Of a stretch of 64,000 nucleotides of DNA, positions 55,317-63,863 are shown piece after piece; positions within the stretch are counted from its first letter, which is position 1; each line of letters begins with the position of its first letter. The translations under genes were made by a program, and so were the position numbers. This stretch comes from Rivularia sp. MS3. GTDB lineage: Bacteria > Cyanobacteriota > Cyanobacteriia > Cyanobacteriales > Nostocaceae. The notes beneath the pieces are model-generated. The model ran no database searches. It saw nothing but the letters and a program-made list of their open reading frames with translations, and was not told the DNA's origin. The stretch spans positions 1 through 64,000 of the forward strand of contig JAHCMI010000051.1 in the NCBI GenBank assembly GCA_019192545.1, given 5' to 3'.

Positions 55317-58300
55317 ATGATTGAAAGTACGCATATAACGCCTTTGCTATCCAACTCTATGACTTGGATAGCGCAGATTTTAGTAGAGCCGCCAGAACCT
55401 TTATCACCATCGGAAGCTTCTGTTGCTTTTTCCGGACCTAAGTTTTTTATCGCTTTAATCGCCGGTATTATCCTAGCTTTCGCCGCTCAATTGGTATTAA
55501 CAAATTTAGCAGTGGCTGCTGGTTTATCTTTTTTAGGCGGTTCATCTAATTCAAGCTCGAATTCAAGTAGCGATAATCAAAACGAAAGTTTGGGTAGCAC
55601 TATTAATAAAATAGGTACCGCTGTTGGAATTGGAACATTACTTTCGGTAACTGTTTCCCTTTTCTTTGCTTGCTTCTTAGGAGTAAAACTCAGCTTATTA
55701 TCTTTAGATGTAGGCTCCGGAGCAATTTTAGGATTAGTAATTTGGGCAGCGTATTTTTGTTTGCTGGTGTGGGTTAGTTCAACAGCGGTTGGTTCTTTAA
55801 TTGGTAATGTTGTTAGTTCGGCAACTTCCGGACTTCAAGCGATTGCAGGAACAGCTACCGCTGCATTGGGAGCAAAAGCTGTAAACAAGCAGGTTGTAGC
55901 TACAGCAGAAGCCGCAGCATCAGCGGTGCGTCACGAAATAGGCAATGCCATCGATCCCGAAAGTATTAAAGAAAATTTAGAAGATTACTTAGATACAGTT
56001 CGTCCTAAAGATTTAGATTTACAAGGGATACGTAAAGAATTTGAAAATATCCTTTCAGACGCACAGCTTGATTCTTATGCAGGGGCTGCGGAGCTGCGGA
56101 ATATTGACAAACAAAATTTTGTAGAATTAGTTAGCAGTCGTACCGATCTTTCTAAAAAAGAAGTTAGAAGAATTGCCGATACTTTATATGATGTGTGGAG
56201 GCAAACGGTAGGATCTCAACAAGCTAGTTTAGGTAGTAGTGGTAACGGTTTAAGCGAACTTGTTGACTATCTTAAAACTGTTACACCCGGACAAAGCAAA
56301 ACTGACGAACTTGAAGCTAAGTTAGATAGAGTTATCAGTGAAATGCGTTCCCAGAAAGAGCATGTTCGGGATGCGAAGAAAACAGCCAAAGAAGAATCTG
56401 TAGGCCCGTTGCAGATGTCTATGCAGCAAGCTTTTACCACTCTTGGTAGCGTGGTTATGGGCAGAACCGATCTTTCCGATTTGGATGCGGAAAAAATCCT
56501 CGGCAGTATAAACAAAGCTAAAGATAAAGCTACCGAACAAGCAGATAACATGGGGCTTCCCACACCATCACAGCCTTACAGTACCGTTCGTGCTGATGTC
56601 GAAAATTATCTTTACAATACTTACGCTTGGCAGTTTAGCAACGAAAAAGTTCGTCAAGAATTTCGCGATGTACTTTACGATCAAGCCGCAGATCCAGGCG
56701 CTGTACGTCGGGAATTGGAAAAGCTAGATCGCAGCGATTTTGTAGACATTCTCAAACAACGCGGTTTATTAACTCAAACCCAAATCAAGCAAATTGCTAA
56801 CGACTTAGAAGCAGTTCGTAAAGGCGTATTAGTTCAGGTAAGGGCTGAAGAAGAAAAAGAAATAGTCCAAGATTTGCAGCGTCGAGTAGAAAGCTATTTG
56901 TTAGTAGCTTCCAAATCAGATTTAACTTCTGAAGGTATCAAACAAAATTTCAAGCCGATTTTGGAAGATTCCGATGCCGACTACGAAACATTAGCTATGC
57001 GCCTGTCTCGATTCGATCGGGCACAAATGCGAGCAGTACTCGCACAGCGTAATGATATTTCCGCAGGAGAAATTGAGCCAATTCTCGATGAATTAGAGAA
57101 ACAGCGCGACCAAGTTTTAGTCGAGTCCAAAGGAATTGCAGATCGAGCTAAGTATGAAGCAGAAACCTTGTGGTTAAACTTAGAACAGTATCTGCGTAAT
57201 ACCGGCAAAGAGCAACTTAACCCCGATGCAATTCGTGGTGAATTGAAAACCTTGTTAAATGACCCCCAAGCGGGAATGTCAGCAATTCGAGCGCGGTTAA
57301 CACGTTTTGACCGAGATACTTTGGTACAGCTACTTAATCAACGCCAAGATTTGAATGAAAGCCAAATCAATGACACCATTGATACCGTAGAACAATCTTG
57401 GAACAGCGTCCGTCACGCCCCTGGCAAAGTTGTAGATAAAGCCAAAGCTGAGTACGACAATGTAACTACAACAATCGCCGATTATCTCCGCAACACTGGT
57501 AAATCGGAACTTAACCCCGAAGGCATTCAAAGAGACTTGAATAAGCTGTTTGAAAATCCCCAGGAAGGCGCGATTGCGTTACGTAACAGATTGTCTCAAA
57601 TTGATAGAGATACCTTAGTAAAACTACTAAGTCAACGCCGCGACATGAGCGAAGATGAAGTTAACCGCACAATTGACTCCGTACAGTCTTCAATTCGTCA
57701 AATTGTTCGCACACCCAGACGTATGGTTACTCGTACTCAACAAAGAGTACAAGACTTCCAAACCTATTTAGAAGAGTATCTTCGTCAAACCGGCAAACAG
57801 GAACTCAATCCTGAAGGTATCAAACGCGACGTTAATCTGTTGTTAAACGACCCCCGAGTGGGAATGGAAAGCTTAGGCGATCGCCTTTCTAAATTTGACC
57901 GCTCCACTATTGTTGCTTTATTGAAAATTCGCGGAGACATTAGCAACCAGGAAGCCGAGCAAATCGCCGATAATATCATGTCAGTACGCGAGCAATTTGT
58001 AGCTCAAGTTAGAGGAATTCAGCGCCGAATTCAAGATACAATAGATAGTATATTCGACCGAATTCGCTACTACCTCAATTCCTTGGATCGTCCAGAACTA
58101 AATTACGATGGCATCAAGCGAGATGTTCGCCAATTATTCTACGATCCACAAGCAGGATTTGAAGCTTTACGCGGTAGACTATCATCTTTCAACCGAGATA
58201 CTTATGTCGCATTAATGAGTTCTCGCGATGATATTTCTGAAAGTGATGCAAATAAAGTCATCGATCAAATCGAAAACGCCCGTAACAGCGTATTGCGAAG

Positions 58301-58487
58301 AGCAGAAAGAATCCAAGAAGAGGCACAGCGACGTTTAGAAGAAGTTAAATATCAAGCCCAGAAGCAAGCCGAGGAAACCCGTAAAGCAGCAGCATCAGCA
58401 GCTACGTGGTTACTAGCAACAGCAGTTGTATCCGGTGCAGCCTCTGCAATTGCCGGAGCTTTAGCTGTCACAAGCAATGCACCCTAA
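55317..58487 (+). CDS. large membrane protein with seven ~110-residue helical repeats
   Basis: 1056 aa from ATG 55317, chosen because GAGGAAG lies upstream; the track starts at a TTG. In track numbering three TM helices (about 67-95, 125-150, 155-185) are followed by an Ala-rich stretch and then seven copies of a repeat to residue about 1020. Consensus: (Y)L...TGK.ELNPEGI+RD...LL.DP..G...LR.RLS.FDRDTLV.LL.QR.D(I/M)SE.E......, joined by coiled-coil Lys/Glu/Gln linkers. Repeats 4-7 are the most alike. It ends with an Ala-rich hydrophobic segment (WLLATAVVSGAASAIAGALA). Function unknown; a long rod-like scaffold anchored at both ends in a membrane is inferred. Confidence 0.75.
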   Translation: MIESTHITPLLSNSMTWIAQILVEPPEPLSPSEASVAFSGPKFFIALIAGIILAFAAQLVLTNLAVAAGLSFLGGSSNSSSNSSSDNQNESLGSTINKIGTAVGIGTLLSVTVSLFFACFLGVKLSLLSLDVGSGAILGLVIWAAYFCLLVWVSSTAVGSLIGNVVSSATSGLQAIAGTATAALGAKAVNKQVVATAEAAASAVRHEIGNAIDPESIKENLEDYLDTVRPKDLDLQGIRKEFENILSDAQLDSYAGAAELRNIDKQNFVELVSSRTDLSKKEVRRIADTLYDVWRQTVGSQQASLGSSGNGLSELVDYLKTVTPGQSKTDELEAKLDRVISEMRSQKEHVRDAKKTAKEESVGPLQMSMQQAFTTLGSVVMGRTDLSDLDAEKILGSINKAKDKATEQADNMGLPTPSQPYSTVRADVENYLYNTYAWQFSNEKVRQEFRDVLYDQAADPGAVRRELEKLDRSDFVDILKQRGLLTQTQIKQIANDLEAVRKGVLVQVRAEEEKEIVQDLQRRVESYLLVASKSDLTSEGIKQNFKPILEDSDADYETLAMRLSRFDRAQMRAVLAQRNDISAGEIEPILDELEKQRDQVLVESKGIADRAKYEAETLWLNLEQYLRNTGKEQLNPDAIRGELKTLLNDPQAGMSAIRARLTRFDRDTLVQLLNQRQDLNESQINDTIDTVEQSWNSVRHAPGKVVDKAKAEYDNVTTTIADYLRNTGKSELNPEGIQRDLNKLFENPQEGAIALRNRLSQIDRDTLVKLLSQRRDMSEDEVNRTIDSVQSSIRQIVRTPRRMVTRTQQRVQDFQTYLEEYLRQTGKQELNPEGIKRDVNLLLNDPRVGMESLGDRLSKFDRSTIVALLKIRGDISNQEAEQIADNIMSVREQFVAQVRGIQRRIQDTIDSIFDRIRYYLNSLDRPELNYDGIKRDVRQLFYDPQAGFEALRGRLSSFNRDTYVALMSSRDDISESDANKVIDQIENARNSVLRRAERIQEEAQRRLEEVKYQAQKQAEETRKAAASAATWLLATAVVSGAASAIAGALAVTSNAP

Positions 58488-58535
58488 ATAACTTCCAAGA
58501 TTCAATTAATTTAAATTGTCTTCGCTAAATTACTA

Positions 58536-58563
58536 AGTCTCTCATTACGAGAGGCTTTTTTTT
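58536..58563 (+). terminator. intrinsic terminator
   Basis: AGTCTCTC-ATTAC-GAGAGGCT stem (8 bp, one wobble) followed by TTTTTTTT, 49 bp after the stop of the repeat protein. Confidence 0.85.
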
Positions 58564-58935
58564 GCACTAACCACTCAAAAGCAAAATTAATATAGCAGTT
58601 TTCGGTTCAGTGCAATACACCCGAAACCTCACCCCGTCTTCCGGATACTCCTCTCCAAGTTATCGGAGAGGGGAAGGGGAGTAGTTTCGTGTATTTCATC
58701 CAACTGAAAACCGCTATATAATAGCCCGCAGCAGTAAAAAGCTGGGGCTAAAATATAGCTTTAAATTAAAGCTGGAAATATGACAATATTTTAGGAGTAT
58801 TTTTCTTTGTCTAAATAAAGCTTCCTAATCAGCAATATTGTTTACGTATTTTTATTCAAAAAAAGTACCACAATACAAATTGTCATATAGAAATTGGCAA
58901 TCAATAAGCATATTTATGTTGATGCAAGTAGACGG
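58564..58935. other. intergenic region with MITE-like element
   Basis: Contains the 128-bp TATAGCGG element and otherwise AT-rich sequence up to the TnpB element. Confidence 0.45.
58591..58718. mobile_element. TATAGCGG-type MITE-like element, long copy
   Basis: Ends TATAGCAGTTTTCGGTTCAG and CCAACTGAAAACCGCTATA are inverted repeats extended by ATACAC/GTGTAT. The core has its own hairpin (CTCCTCTCC / GGAGAGGGG). The short relative is at 22598. Confidence 0.65.
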
Positions 58936-59150
58936 ATTTTGACACTCCCCGGCGTTAAACGCACGGGGATTCTTTGATCTACGAGCCAACTTGCTCAGAC
59001 TGGATTTCTCCAACAGGAGTAGAGGTCGATTCTCCCAAAGCGTTGCTCATGTCTAGCATGAAGGTTCCGGTATGCCCTACCGTACCCAATCCTCGACTAA
59101 GGATGTTTTTAGCAGCGTTTTCATCCCGATCCATCTTAGTGCCACACAAA
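58936..59150 (-). ncRNA. candidate omega RNA (reRNA) at tnpB 3' end
   Basis: In IS605 elements the guide RNA covers the 3' end of tnpB and the right end. The terminal hairpin at about 58947-58968 fits the scaffold; the guide would be read from the flank below about 58936. The RNA 5' limit cannot be seen. Confidence 0.4.
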
Positions 59151-60169
59151 CATATATGGGTTCGAGTAGATAAGGCTTTTTTTACAATTGCACCGCAGCT
59201 AGTGCATTCCTGGCTAGTGCCCACAGGATTAACTGCAACCGTGACACGTTTAAATACTTTTCCGAAATATTCAACCCATACACGGAACTGATACCAAGAT
59301 GCATCATTAATAGACTTAGCTAGACAGTGATTTTTCACCATATTTTTAATTCTCAAATCTTCGTAGGCTATCAAATCGTTAGATTGAACTACGCACCGTG
59401 CTAACTTCACAGCATGGTCTTTACGTTGTCTACTTATTTTAAGGTGGCGCTTAGCTAAAATATGTCTAGCTTTGTTTCTATTCTTTGAACCTTTTACTTT
59501 CTTTGATACTCGGCGCTGAGCGCGTTTTAATACTTTTTCCCCCTTACGCAAAAAGGTTGGATTTTTAACTACCTCTCCGTTTGAGTCGGTGTAGTATTCT
59601 TTTAACCCAACATCTAACCCAATTGTTTTTCCGGTTGGTGTGATATTCTCGCGACGTTCTGAATCAATACAAAATTGAACATAAACACCGTCTGCACGTT
59701 TGACTAATCGAACTCGTTTAATCTGGTTAATTTGAAAAAAGTGCAGGTCACGAGTACCTTTTAGCTTTAATCTCCCAATGCCTTTTTTATCAGAAAAAGT
59801 GATCGATTTACGGTCTTGAGCTAACTTCCAACCTGTAGTTTTATATTCAACAGAGCGGCAGTTTTTTTGAAATGAAGGAAAACCCTTCTTAAGAGCTACT
59901 CCTTTTTTACAATTCTCATAAAAACGATTAATAGATGACCATGCTCTTTCTGCACTGGCTTGTCTAGCCATTGAGTTGAGTTCAGAAGCAAAGGGAAACT
60001 GTTTAGCTAGCACGGAGCAATATTTCTGCAAATCAGCCTTGCCCGTACCTTTATTGTCCATCCATAACCTTATACAGCTATTGCGGACAAATTGAGCAGT
60101 ACGAATTGCTTCATTAACTGCTTGAAACTGTTTTAGTTTTGCGTATGCTTTGAACTCAAAAACCAACAT
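58979..60169 (-). CDS. tnpB: TnpB RNA-guided nuclease/transposon protein
   Basis: 396 aa. RuvC-like catalytic residues all present: Asp in IGLDVGLKEY, Glu in IAYEDLRI, Asp in MDRDENAAKN. Zinc ribbon CTSC...CLCG is intact. N-terminal OrfB HTH (FRAY-like MLVFEFKAYAKLKQFQ, RNSCIRLW). It looks functional. In the family TnpB cuts DNA next to a TAM using the omega RNA and favours element retention. Confidence 0.92.
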   Translation of the reverse strand: MLVFEFKAYAKLKQFQAVNEAIRTAQFVRNSCIRLWMDNKGTGKADLQKYCSVLAKQFPFASELNSMARQASAERAWSSINRFYENCKKGVALKKGFPSFQKNCRSVEYKTTGWKLAQDRKSITFSDKKGIGRLKLKGTRDLHFFQINQIKRVRLVKRADGVYVQFCIDSERRENITPTGKTIGLDVGLKEYYTDSNGEVVKNPTFLRKGEKVLKRAQRRVSKKVKGSKNRNKARHILAKRHLKISRQRKDHAVKLARCVVQSNDLIAYEDLRIKNMVKNHCLAKSINDASWYQFRVWVEYFGKVFKRVTVAVNPVGTSQECTSCGAIVKKALSTRTHICLCGTKMDRDENAAKNILSRGLGTVGHTGTFMLDMSNALGESTSTPVGEIQSEQVGS

Positions 60170-60253
60170 GGTATTGCCTCATTTGGTCTTATACTAGCAC
60201 AGTTAGTATAAACATTATGGATAAAATAAAAAGTCGTCCTATAAGGACGAGGC

Positions 60254-60641
60254 TTTAAACCCAATATTTTCGGTAATCACAAAATACTAAGATACAGCAG
60301 TTTGCAACTAAATGAGGTACAGATTAAAAAATCAAAATCTTGTGGGATGGGCATCCCTGCCCGTCCAAATGTACTTCACCAACCTGAAATATGCTGTAAG
60401 TTTGCTCTGAATTCATCGGTAAAACTCTTAGCTTACGGTTTCTTAAATCGGGTTCCAAACCTAAGCTAAGTAGGTGGGTGAAAAAAATTATAACTACGTC
60501 ATTGCGAACGGAACGAAGTGGAGTGAAGCAATCGCAACAAGGAAGTTCATACTGTGTTGGAGGAGGCGTTACGCTAATGTTGGATGCCTTAATTTCTGAC
60601 ATGGCTGCACGCGAAAAAGCTAATTCATACAACAAAGCGAG
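60254..60641. other. intergenic region with GTCATTGCGA repeat
   Basis: GTCATTGCGAACGGAACGAAGTGGAGTGAAGCAATCGCAA (60498-60537) is a dispersed repeat related to 22442. The 103-aa ORF across it is not credible. Confidence 0.5.
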
Positions 60642-61346
60642 TTAAAGCTTCATTATCATCATTAAAACCACAGCAATCGGCAAACCTGCACCGTAAGCCA
60701 AATAACCAACGCCCATAGGATTAACGCCGCCGGGAACATTTAAACTGCCGATACCGTAAAGTAACTGTTGCACATACCACCATAAACAGTAGAAAAAAGC
60801 CGGTAGTTCGACTGGTATATACAAAATCACCAACGGTAAAATAGAGTCAATTTTTACTTTGGGAAATTTATAAACATATGCTCCCAAAATAGATGTAACA
60901 ACACCATTGGTACCAACCAAAGGTATGCTCAAACCCGGCTCAACGACAATTTGCACTATCCCGGTCAAAAAACCGCAAAATAGATAAAATAATAAAAAAC
61001 GTCCGTTGCCAATGATTTTTTCTAAAGTATTGCCGAAAACCCACAAAAATATTAAATTACTAACAATTTGACTGTAGCTAGCATGAACGAACATTCCCGA
61101 AAATATTGACAGCAAACCCCAAAATACAACTAACCAAGCTGCCGGATTTCCCGCGATCGCGCTATAAAATGACGCACTGACTCGCTCTGGAATCAAACCC
61201 CAATGATTGACAAAACTAGCTAATTCACCATTAATCTCTAATTTTACTTCCCATAAAAATACAGCAATATTTATACCAATCAAAAACCATACTACTAAAG
61301 GTTTTTTATTTGTTAGAAGAAACAGTTTATCGCCGATAGGAATCAT
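60642..61346 (-). CDS. rhomboid-fold membrane protein, catalytic residues lost
   Basis: 234 aa with six membrane helices. Rhomboid landmarks are present: NHWGLIPERV, MFVHASYSQIVSNLIFLWVFG, LFYLFCGFLTG. The active-site GxSG is GTNG here (Ser to Asn) and the TM6 His is Tyr (GYLAYGAG). So it cannot use the Ser-His dyad and is probably a pseudoprotease that binds membrane proteins (inference). Divergent from the kinase-TPR gene. Confidence 0.85.
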   Translation of the reverse strand: MIPIGDKLFLLTNKKPLVVWFLIGINIAVFLWEVKLEINGELASFVNHWGLIPERVSASFYSAIAGNPAAWLVVFWGLLSIFSGMFVHASYSQIVSNLIFLWVFGNTLEKIIGNGRFLLFYLFCGFLTGIVQIVVEPGLSIPLVGTNGVVTSILGAYVYKFPKVKIDSILPLVILYIPVELPAFFYCLWWYVQQLLYGIGSLNVPGGVNPMGVGYLAYGAGLPIAVVLMMIMKL

Positions 61347-61545
61347 AAATAAATTAGGAGTTAGGAGTTAGAAGTTAGGAGTCAGAAATTCGCAATTCGC
61401 AAATAAAAAATAAATTAAATAATAATAAATGTTAACTGTTCACTGCTCACTGCTCACTGTTAACTGTTTACTGCTCGCTGACGATCCACACCCTCCGGAT
61501 GAAAACTGCTCGCTGTTCACTGCTCACTGATTACTGTTAACTGTA
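61347..61545. repeat. STRR block with embedded GATCCACACCCTCCG
   Basis: TTAGGAG and ACTGCTC/ACTGTTC heptads between divergent genes; GACGATCCACACCCTCCGGA at 61480 recurs at 26491. The block runs to within a few bases of the kinase ATG. Confidence 0.8.
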
Positions 61546-61550
61546 TAACA

Positions 61551-63713
61551 ATGTTGGGAAATACACTTGTTGGAAGATACCAAATAATAAGTAATTTGGG
61601 AGGTGGAGGATTCGGCGAAACCTTTGTAGCTTACGATACGCATTTGCCTGGTTCTCCAAAATGTGTTGTTAAAAAACTTAAACCGCAAGCCAACGATCCT
61701 ACCACATTGCAAACAGCAAGACGTTTGTTTGATACAGAAGCACAGGTTTTATATAGATTAGGAATACACGAACGTATTCCTCAGCTTTTAGCTTATTTTG
61801 AAGAAAATCAGGAATTTTATTTAGTACAGGAATATATTTACGGTCATGATTTAAATGAAGAAATAAAACCCGGACAACCCATAAGTGAAAACCAAGCTAT
61901 TTCCCTTTTAAAAGAGATACTAGAAATTTTAGAATTTGTCCATCAGCAAAAGGTAATTCATCGAGATATAAATCCGAGGAATATTCTTAGAGATGATAAA
62001 GATGGAAAATTGGTTTTAATTGATTTTGGTGCGGTTAAACAAATTACTACTCAGGTAGTTTCTGCGGGGAATCAAACTCAAATTACCGTAGCTATTGGTA
62101 CTCCAGGATATATTCCCGGCGAACAAGCTCAGGGGGAGCCAAGATATAGCAGCGATATTTATGCTCTAGGGATAATGTGCATTACGGCACTCACGGGATT
62201 ATCTCCTGAAGAGTTAGAAAAGGATGACGATACCAATGAAATTATTTGGCAGCAATATGCCCAAGTGACTCCGCAGCTAGCTTCCATTTTAGATAAAATG
62301 GTGCGTTATGATTTTCGAGTGCGTTATGCTTCGGCAACTCAAGCATTAGAAGCACTGGAAATATTAAATAAACCATCCGTTTCTAACACGATGGTATTGA
62401 ATGTTGCACCTTATTCTCAAACTTTCAAACCTCCTAAGAAGATACAATTTAAAAAAATAATTTATAAAGCCTTGATGGCAGTGTTGTTAACCGGGATGGG
62501 GGCAACAGCATCTATATTTATCATTAACAGTATTAATTCTGCTAACGCTGGCGATTTATATAAAAAAGCAAATACATTTTACGAACTACAGCGCTATGAA
62601 GATGCGTTGGATAATTACAAACAAGCCATAGAAATTAAACCAGAATACGCTCAAGCATGGAACGGACAAGCAAAAGCACTTTACGAATTGAATTCACACC
62701 AAGAAGCTTTATCGGCATATGATAAAGCAATTGAAATTGAGCCAAACTACCAAGAATCTTGGAGAGGTAGAGGGTTTGTCTTAAATAAATTAAAGAGATA
62801 TCAAGAAGCAATTTACTCTTTTGATAAAGCTTTGAAATTAAAGCCAGAATCTCCCAAAGTTTTGAATGCTAGGGGAAAAGCTTTAAGTAATTTGAAGAGA
62901 TATGATGAAGCGATACAGTCTTACGACAAAGCAGTAGAAATACAGCCAGAATATGACCAAGCCTGGTATAACAAAGCTTGGGTTTTATATAATTTAAAAC
63001 GCTATAAAGATGCCCTGGCAACTTACGAACAGGTGATTCGATTAAAGCCCAATAACGAGCGTGCTTGGTACAACAGCGGTAATGCTTTAGTTAATTTAAA
63101 TCGCCAAAGAGATGCTTTGAAAGCTTATTCCAAAGCAGTACAGTACAAACCTAGTTTTTATCAAGCTTGGTTATCAAGGGGAAACATACTCATAACTTTA
63201 CGTCGCTATCCCGAAGCATTTGAATCTTTTCGAGAAGTGTTGAAATATCAACCCAATAATTTTGATGCACTCTACTCCCAAGGTTGGGCACTGCATCAAA
63301 TGCAGCGCTACGAACAAGCAGTAGCATCATACGATAAAGCGATCGCGCAACGAAGAAGCAACTACAAAGTATGGTATTCTCGCGGCAATTCACTTTACAA
63401 CTTGCAGAAATATCCAGAAGCCTTATCAGCTTACAATCGCGCCATTCGCTACAAAAAAGACCATTCTCAAAGTTGGTACAGCAAAGGTAATACTTTGTTT
63501 AATTTAGGAAAAGATAAACAAGCACTAGCAGCCTACAATACAGCAATTAAATATAATCCAGATTACCGCGAAGCCATCAAAGCCAGGAAGAATATAGAAG
63601 AATTATTAGAAGACAAAGAAAAAGAAAAACAAAAAGAGCAACAAGAAGAAGGTAAAGAGCAAGAAGAAGACAAAGATAAAAAATCTAGATTTTGGAATTT
63701 TTTGAGAAGGTGA
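61551..63713 (+). CDS. serine/threonine protein kinase with ten TPR repeats
   Basis: 720 aa. Kinase about 1-285: Gly loop NLGGGGFGET, VAIK-equivalent CVVKKL, catalytic loop HRDINPRN (the usual Lys two after Asp is Asn), LIDFGAVK, GTPGYIPGEQ. TM about 310-332 (LMAVLLTGMGATASIFIINS). Ten TPR units of 34 residues, about 340-685, presumably extracytoplasmic, then a Lys/Glu/Gln-rich tail. Similar kinase-TPR proteins are common in filamentous cyanobacteria. Substrate unknown. Confidence 0.9.
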   Translation: MLGNTLVGRYQIISNLGGGGFGETFVAYDTHLPGSPKCVVKKLKPQANDPTTLQTARRLFDTEAQVLYRLGIHERIPQLLAYFEENQEFYLVQEYIYGHDLNEEIKPGQPISENQAISLLKEILEILEFVHQQKVIHRDINPRNILRDDKDGKLVLIDFGAVKQITTQVVSAGNQTQITVAIGTPGYIPGEQAQGEPRYSSDIYALGIMCITALTGLSPEELEKDDDTNEIIWQQYAQVTPQLASILDKMVRYDFRVRYASATQALEALEILNKPSVSNTMVLNVAPYSQTFKPPKKIQFKKIIYKALMAVLLTGMGATASIFIINSINSANAGDLYKKANTFYELQRYEDALDNYKQAIEIKPEYAQAWNGQAKALYELNSHQEALSAYDKAIEIEPNYQESWRGRGFVLNKLKRYQEAIYSFDKALKLKPESPKVLNARGKALSNLKRYDEAIQSYDKAVEIQPEYDQAWYNKAWVLYNLKRYKDALATYEQVIRLKPNNERAWYNSGNALVNLNRQRDALKAYSKAVQYKPSFYQAWLSRGNILITLRRYPEAFESFREVLKYQPNNFDALYSQGWALHQMQRYEQAVASYDKAIAQRRSNYKVWYSRGNSLYNLQKYPEALSAYNRAIRYKKDHSQSWYSKGNTLFNLGKDKQALAAYNTAIKYNPDYREAIKARKNIEELLEDKEKEKQKEQQEEGKEQEEDKDKKSRFWNFLRR

Positions 63714-63772
63714 GAATTAGGAATTAGGAATTGGGCATTGAGCATTGGGCATTGGGCATTGGGCATTAGCGT
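63714..63772. repeat. GGGCATT heptad STRR
   Basis: TTAGGAATTAGGAATTGGGC followed by four GGGCATT units. Confidence 0.8.
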
Positions 63773-63792
63773 TTGCAAAATGCTTGTTAAAT

Positions 63793-63859
63793 CTCTCCCC
63801 CTCTTCCCCATCTCCCTCCTCTCTAACCTCACCTGTCAATTTTTATAGATAAACCACTA
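63793..63859. repeat. pyrimidine-core repeat, partial copy
   Basis: CTCTCCCCCTCTTCCCCATC then CACCTGTCAATTTTTATAGA and AAACCACTAA, as at 32205. Confidence 0.6.
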
Positions 63860-63863
63860 ACCT

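Larger units (their letters stand above)
58936..60253 (-). mobile_element. IS605/IS1341-type element, tnpB only
   Basis: Bounded at the right end (low coordinates) by hairpin CCCCGTGCGTTTAACGCCGGGG (minus strand) and at the left end by a GTCCTTATAGGAC hairpin. It contains one gene, tnpB; no Y1 transposase tnpA. On the minus strand the left end follows TTTAA, a possible target/TAM sequence. Boundaries are approximate. Confidence 0.7.

Noticed and set aside
60324-60635. 103-aa minus ORF
   Set aside because: Covers the GTCATTGCGA repeat; no domain, and composition of translated repeats.
61524-61712. 62-aa minus ORF
   Set aside because: Antisense to the kinase start and STRR.
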